Assembly (NCBI GenBank): GCA_903824735.1
Contig: CAIJXO010000085.1
Span: forward strand, 1 to 7,941
Length of the DNA: 7,941 nt
Reading direction: 5' to 3'
Source: an uncultured bacterium
GTDB lineage: Bacteria > Patescibacteriota > Minisyncoccia > Phycocordibacterales > GWA1-40-21
Made by a program: the position numbers and the translations under genes. The notes below the pieces were generated by a model, which ran no database searches, had not been told where the DNA came from, and worked only from the letters and a program-made list of their open reading frames with translations. Of the stretch, positions 6,066 through 7,941 are shown piece by piece (the stretch's first letter is position 1; the number at the start of each line of letters is the position of its first letter).

Positions 6066-6342
6066 GTTGAATATTAACTTAATTTATAAATTTATGTGGA
6101 AAAATTGGAGTTATGCTAAAAAGGGAGGAGTAATTGGTTTTATTTTTTCTTTAATACCTATAATATGGGGCTTGCAGACTATTTTTATTTTGGCACCAAT
6201 ATCACAACCTCCAGAATTTAGAGGATTCGCCGCGAGTTTTGGTTATTTGGCCATCTTAATTGGTGTAGTAGTTATTTTTCTCGGCGTAGTTGTTGGCTGG
6301 GTTGTTGGAAAGATAAAATCTCGAAAACAAAACTTGCAGTAA
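6064..6342 (+). CDS. Small membrane protein with two transmembrane helices, function unknown
   Basis: The frame gives 92 residues from the ATG at 6064 or 82 from the ATG at 6094 (MWKNWSYAKKGG). The later start is favoured by the -10 box that overlaps the first ATG. Two hydrophobic segments lie at about 22-44 and 58-84 (numbered from 6064), separated by a short loop with APISQPPEFRG, and the tail is basic (KIKSRKQN). The positive residues at both ends suggest that both termini are cytoplasmic. I recognise no named family; small two-helix proteins of this kind are common and uncharacterised. It stands alone between two strong terminators, so it is a one-gene unit. The base composition is AT-rich, like the toxin-antitoxin genes to its right and unlike tuf. 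Confidence 0.65.
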   Translation: MLNINLIYKFMWKNWSYAKKGGVIGFIFSLIPIIWGLQTIFILAPISQPPEFRGFAASFGYLAILIGVVVIFLGVVVGWVVGKIKSRKQNLQ

Positions 6343-6364
6343 AATTGAGGTCTGTCTAAGGTCG

Positions 6365-6393
6365 AAAAAGAGCCTAATTTTAGGCTCTTTTTT
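6365..6393 (+). terminator. Strong intrinsic terminator of the small membrane protein gene
   Basis: AAAAAGAGCCTA (6365-6376) pairs perfectly with TAGGCTCTTTTT (6381-6392) around the loop ATTT, and T continues to 6393. It ends 22 bases after the stop codon region of the upstream gene and isolates the toxin-antitoxin operon from read-through. Confidence 0.9.
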
Positions 6394-6402
6394 GTTGATG
6401 AG

Positions 6403-6411
6403 TTATCCACA
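6403..6411 (+). promoter_or_regulatory. Single perfect DnaA-box match
   Basis: TTATCCACA at 6403-6411 equals the consensus DnaA box. A second, poorer match (GTATCCACT, 7 of 9) lies at 6462-6470. There is no dnaA, dnaN or AT-rich repeat array next to it, so this is not evidence of an origin. It may be chance or a lone DnaA-binding site. Confidence 0.25.
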
Positions 6412-6440
6412 GTTATGGGGTGTGAAGAATAGCTGGTAGA

Positions 6441-6465
6441 ATACCGCGCGGATATTAGTCGGTAT
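6441..6465. repeat. Inverted repeat upstream of the toxin-antitoxin promoter
   Basis: ATACCG (6441-6446) and CGGTAT (6460-6465) are perfect inverted copies 13 bases apart, and the 8-bp palindrome CCGCGCGG (6444-6451) overlaps the left arm. It lies just upstream of the -35 box of the toxin-antitoxin operon, so it could be a regulator site or a transcript hairpin; no T-run follows. Confidence 0.35.
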
Positions 6466-6477
6466 CCACTTTACCAT

Positions 6478-6513
6478 TTGACTCCTGTAATACAGTTTGT
6501 TACACTTTATTAC
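6478..6513 (+). promoter_or_regulatory. Toxin-antitoxin promoter and RHH operator candidate
   Basis: The -35 TTGACT (6478-6483), a 17-bp spacer and -10 TACACT (6501-6506) place the transcript start at or next to the ATG at 6514, exactly 7 nt after the -10. Three copies of TACA lie at 6491-6494, 6501-6504 and 6511-6514, each preceded by two A/T-type bases or GT, at exact 10-bp spacing. TGTA-A-TACA (6486-6494) and TGT-T-ACA (6498-6504) are also palindromic. RHH antitoxins bind such short phased sites, and here the sites cover the spacer, the -10 and the start codon, as expected for autorepression. Confidence 0.55.
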
Positions 6514-6729
6514 ATGAGAAATATCATAAACATATCAATGCCTGCAAATATGAAGAAGGAAATGGAGGCTTATGCAAAGGATGAACAGTATGCTTCTGTC
6601 AGTGAATTCGTGCGCGACATGTGGAGAGATTACAAAAGAAAGAGACTCTTAGAAGATATCAGGGCATCTCAAAAAGAATTTAGAGAAGGTAAAGGCAAGA
6701 TTCTTCATTCCTTTAAGGATTTGAGGTAG
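6514..6729 (+). CDS. Ribbon-helix-helix (CopG/ParD-like) antitoxin
   Basis: The protein has 71 residues. The N-terminus NIINISMP (3-10) is the DNA-binding beta strand, the first helix runs at about 11-24 and the second at about 28-40 (SVSEFVRDMWRDY), as in RHH dimers. The C-terminal half (KRKRLLEDIRASQKEFREGKG and the end FKDLR) is charged and is the usual toxin-binding part. It would neutralise the downstream RelE-like toxin and repress the operon. The ATG at 6514 was preferred to an upstream TTG at 6478: residues from 6514 match the family's usual start, the TTG is the -35 box, and the promoter predicts a transcript beginning at 6514. The gene has no Shine-Dalgarno sequence. Confidence 0.88.
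   Translation: MRNIINISMPANMKKEMEAYAKDEQYASVSEFVRDMWRDYKRKRLLEDIRASQKEFREGKGKILHSFKDLR
6723..6726 (+). promoter_or_regulatory. Shine-Dalgarno sequence of the toxin gene
   Basis: GAGG (within TGAGGT) sits 7 nt before the toxin ATG, inside the last codons of the antitoxin gene. It is the only convincing Shine-Dalgarno sequence in front of a gene in this window and it supports the ATG at 6734. Confidence 0.65.
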
Positions 6730-6733
6730 CCTG

Positions 6734-6988
6734 ATGATCATAACTTACTCACCGAGATTTCTTAGGATCTATAAGAAGATGTCTTTGGAGGTTAAGGAAA
6801 AAGTTGAAGAAAAAGAAGTGACATTTAAGGAGGACCCTTTTGACCCTAGACTCAAGACGCACAAATTAAATGGAGACCTGTCTGGCCTCTGGGCTTTTTC
6901 GGTCGATTATAGTATTAGGATAATTTTCGAGTTTGAGAATCAAGAGACGGTTAAATTCCATGCGATAGGCGGCCACGATATTTACTAA
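6734..6988 (+). CDS. RelE/StbE-family mRNA interferase toxin
   Basis: The protein has 84 residues, a usual size for RelE-fold toxins that cut mRNA, mostly in the ribosomal A site. The opening ITYSPRFLRIYKK (a strand then a basic helix) is followed by a helix and DPFDPRLKTHKLNGDLSGLW (35-53 region), SVDYSIRIIFEF (56-67) and the end FHAIGGHDIY (75-84). This is the pattern of the CPR-type RelE/StbE toxins. Lys44, Arg62, His76, His81 and Tyr84 are candidates for the RNA-cutting surface by position, not proven. It starts 4 bases after the antitoxin stop, so translation is probably coupled. A 10-bp palindrome (CTAATATTAG, 6985-6994) spans its stop codon. It meets the TrmB-like gene tail to tail with 33 bases between and no clear terminator. 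Confidence 0.87.
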   Translation: MIITYSPRFLRIYKKMSLEVKEKVEEKEVTFKEDPFDPRLKTHKLNGDLSGLWAFSVDYSIRIIFEFENQETVKFHAIGGHDIY

Positions 6989-7021
6989 TATTAGGGGGGT
7001 ATGTAAGTTACTTTGGCCAGT

Positions 7022-7795
7022 CTAATTTCTTTCCTCCAATAAATCCCAAGTGCACATAAAGAAAGTACGAATCATGCTTGTGATAGTTTTTGAATCCACG
7101 ATGACCGAGTATGTCTCTTCTTCAGCGAGTGAGATGAACGATACTGTATTGTTATGAATATAAAGCGAGCCGTCGAAATAGTAGTTGTCTGGCATGATTC
7201 GTGTTTCTCGATGGCTATCATTACGGTAGACGTCATCAATTTTGGCATCGGCGGAAGACACTAGTATCATTTTGGTATGTATATCGTAGATTTTCTTCAA
7301 TTTGTCCAACTTTTGTGGGAAACCTTTGGGTAGGATCTTGCTCAATAGGGGATTTGAGATACACAGTAGCTCGTGCACGTTCTGAATGTTATCTTTGCTG
7401 AAGATTTCATCAAGGACGATTTTTACTCCAGCCTCTCCGGTGTAAGTTCGAACAAAGGAATTATTTTTTTTATCCAGTCTAAGCTCTTCAAGTAATGGGA
7501 GTATTCTATTTAGGCCCTCTCTTTTCTCGATCAAATCTTTTTCTATATTCCGAGGATTTTCAGCTAGATAGTGTTTACGATTGTTTACTATATACTGCGA
7601 AACCAGCTTAATCTTAATTAATCGTTCCAAATAGAGATAGATAGTCGCCCTGGGTAAGCTTAGGTTTTTAGCTAGGGCATAGGCGCTGTTTTTCGTTCTT
7701 TCAGTACCAACTTCCATTAGCTTAATGTAGACAATCGCCTCGTTGGGGCTTAGGCCTAGCCTTACTAACTCTTCATTTATTTCTCTATTTTTCAT
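7022..7795 (-). CDS. TrmB-family winged-helix transcriptional regulator
   Basis: This 257-residue protein starts with a winged helix-turn-helix of the TrmB type (about 6-78): LGLSPNEAIVYIKLMEVG, then NSAYALAKNLSLPRATIYLYLERLIKIKLV, in which the recognition helix is about 47-60, and a wing at YIVNNRKHYLAENP. A charged coiled-coil-like linker (about 83-108) leads to FVRTYTGEAGVKIVLDEIF (114-132) and a C-terminal alpha/beta domain ending in GSLYIHNNTVSFISL and a last helix (IRTFFMCTWDLLEE). In archaeal TrmB the C-terminal domain binds sugars; in the bacterial relatives the ligand is unknown and no ligand can be predicted here. The ATG at 7793-7795 lies 3 bases from a 19-bp palindrome. The likely target is its own gene and perhaps the unit that starts at the right edge of the window. 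No Shine-Dalgarno sequence is seen. Confidence 0.8.
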   Translation of the reverse strand: MKNREINEELVRLGLSPNEAIVYIKLMEVGTERTKNSAYALAKNLSLPRATIYLYLERLIKIKLVSQYIVNNRKHYLAENPRNIEKDLIEKREGLNRILPLLEELRLDKKNNSFVRTYTGEAGVKIVLDEIFSKDNIQNVHELLCISNPLLSKILPKGFPQKLDKLKKIYDIHTKMILVSSADAKIDDVYRNDSHRETRIMPDNYYFDGSLYIHNNTVSFISLAEEETYSVIVDSKTITSMIRTFFMCTWDLLEERN

Positions 7796-7798
7796 ATA

Positions 7799-7817
7799 TA
7801 GTCATAATTTATGACTA
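7799..7817. repeat. 19-bp perfect palindrome, candidate operator of the TrmB-like regulator
   Basis: TAGTCATAA and TTATGACTA are perfect inverted copies around one T. The site overlaps the predicted transcript start of the regulator and ends 3 bases before its ATG. A dimeric winged-helix protein would bind such a site, so autorepression is the simplest reading. Confidence 0.6.
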
Positions 7818-7821
7818 CTTT

Positions 7822-7849
7822 AGTATACGCTATTATTCTTTATTTGCAA
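7822..7849 (-). promoter_or_regulatory. Promoter of the TrmB-like regulator
   Basis: On the minus strand, -35 TTGCAA (7849-7844), a 16-bp spacer and -10 TATACT (7827-7822, 5 of 6 matches) place the start of transcription near 7815, inside the palindrome. The leader of about 20 nt has no Shine-Dalgarno sequence. Confidence 0.5.
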
Positions 7850-7887
7850 GCTCTATTAGGAAACTGGGTATTTTTGGTCGTATTTTA

Positions 7888-7915
7888 TTGCTATTTAGTT
7901 TGACTTTGCTATAAT
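7888..7915 (+). promoter_or_regulatory. Divergent promoter for a gene beyond the right edge
   Basis: A perfect TATAAT (7910-7915) carries the extended -10 TG one base upstream (7907-7908). TTGCTA (7888-7893) lies 16 bp upstream as a partial -35. Transcription would start near 7922 and run out of the window. A TTGACT at 7900-7905 is too close to the TATAAT to be its -35. The remaining bases up to 7941 are AT-rich with no start codon seen. Confidence 0.5.
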
Positions 7916-7941
7916 TTGATTGTTTATTAATAATTACAAAA

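Noticed and set aside
6403..6470. Replication origin based on the DnaA-box match
   Set aside because: There is one perfect and one poor match only, with no dnaA or dnaN nearby and no repeat array.
6478..6513. TTG start at 6478 for the antitoxin
   Set aside because: The TTG is part of the -35 box, the extra 12 residues do not fit the RHH family, and the predicted transcript begins at 6514.
6985..6994. CTAATATTAG palindrome at the toxin stop as a bidirectional terminator
   Set aside because: It is a short A/T palindrome with no loop and no T-run; G bases follow it.
7201..7401. Plus-strand frame of 66 codons within the TrmB-like gene
   Set aside because: It is antisense to a well-supported regulator and shows no features of its own.
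1..7795. Recoded TGA (code 25, as in Gracilibacteria)
   Set aside because: No gene needs an in-frame TGA, glycines use GGN and tryptophans TGG. The absence of TGA among ten stops is mild and can be chance.
1..7941. CRISPR array, tRNA or rRNA gene, transposase
   Set aside because: No regularly spaced repeats with spacers, no cloverleaf-like stretch, no rRNA motifs and no transposase-like protein were seen.

Overview
The window reads as a chromosomal piece of a small-genome bacterium, most likely of the Patescibacteria/CPR (Parcubacteria-like) type. This is inferred from gene style, not from a marker tree. The supporting traits are a secreted protein with PNGGE-type repeats and the 'ELLISIDVIAPEKAEAARQ' segment, a TrmB-family regulator with a degenerate C-terminal domain, a RelE-type toxin with an RHH antitoxin, short AT-rich leaders and compact spacing. 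All genes read through in the standard code. Ten stop codons are visible (TAA or TAG) and none is TGA.

Layout. 1-126: C-terminal tail of a DinD-like protein. 206-1060: DUF1189-like membrane protein with its own promoter. 1152-3296: fusA (EF-G). 3313-4188: secreted two-domain Ig-like protein with a perfect TATAAT placed so that the mRNA should be leaderless. 4328-5521: tuf (EF-Tu), with a strong promoter and a structured leader. 5573-5944: rpsJ (S10), co-transcribed with tuf. A GC-rich compound palindrome and a strong intrinsic terminator close this unit. 6064-6342: small two-helix membrane protein, then a second strong terminator. 6514-6729 and 6734-6988: type II toxin-antitoxin operon. 7022-7795 (minus strand): TrmB-like regulator, with a 19-bp palindrome at its start and a divergent promoter pointing out of the right edge. 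No stretch over 300 bases lacks a gene; the longest gaps (4189-4327, 6343-6513, 7796-7941) hold the regulatory sites listed.

How the genes work together. fusA, tuf and rpsJ are the remains of the usual rpsL-rpsG-fusA-tuf-rpsJ order. rpsL and rpsG are not upstream, a secreted-protein gene sits between fusA and tuf, and the S10 operon does not continue after rpsJ. The right half is accessory: small membrane protein, toxin-antitoxin pair and a regulator.

The most interesting non-coding signals are: (1) two related stem-loops, one before tuf and one before rpsJ, sharing TAAGAGAG, CGT and CTCGC; (2) two promoters with -10, exactly 7 nt, then ATG, predicting leaderless transcripts; (3) three TACA sites at exact 10-bp spacing over the toxin-antitoxin promoter, which fit an RHH operator; (4) the palindrome at the regulator's start. 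Only the toxin gene shows a clear Shine-Dalgarno sequence.
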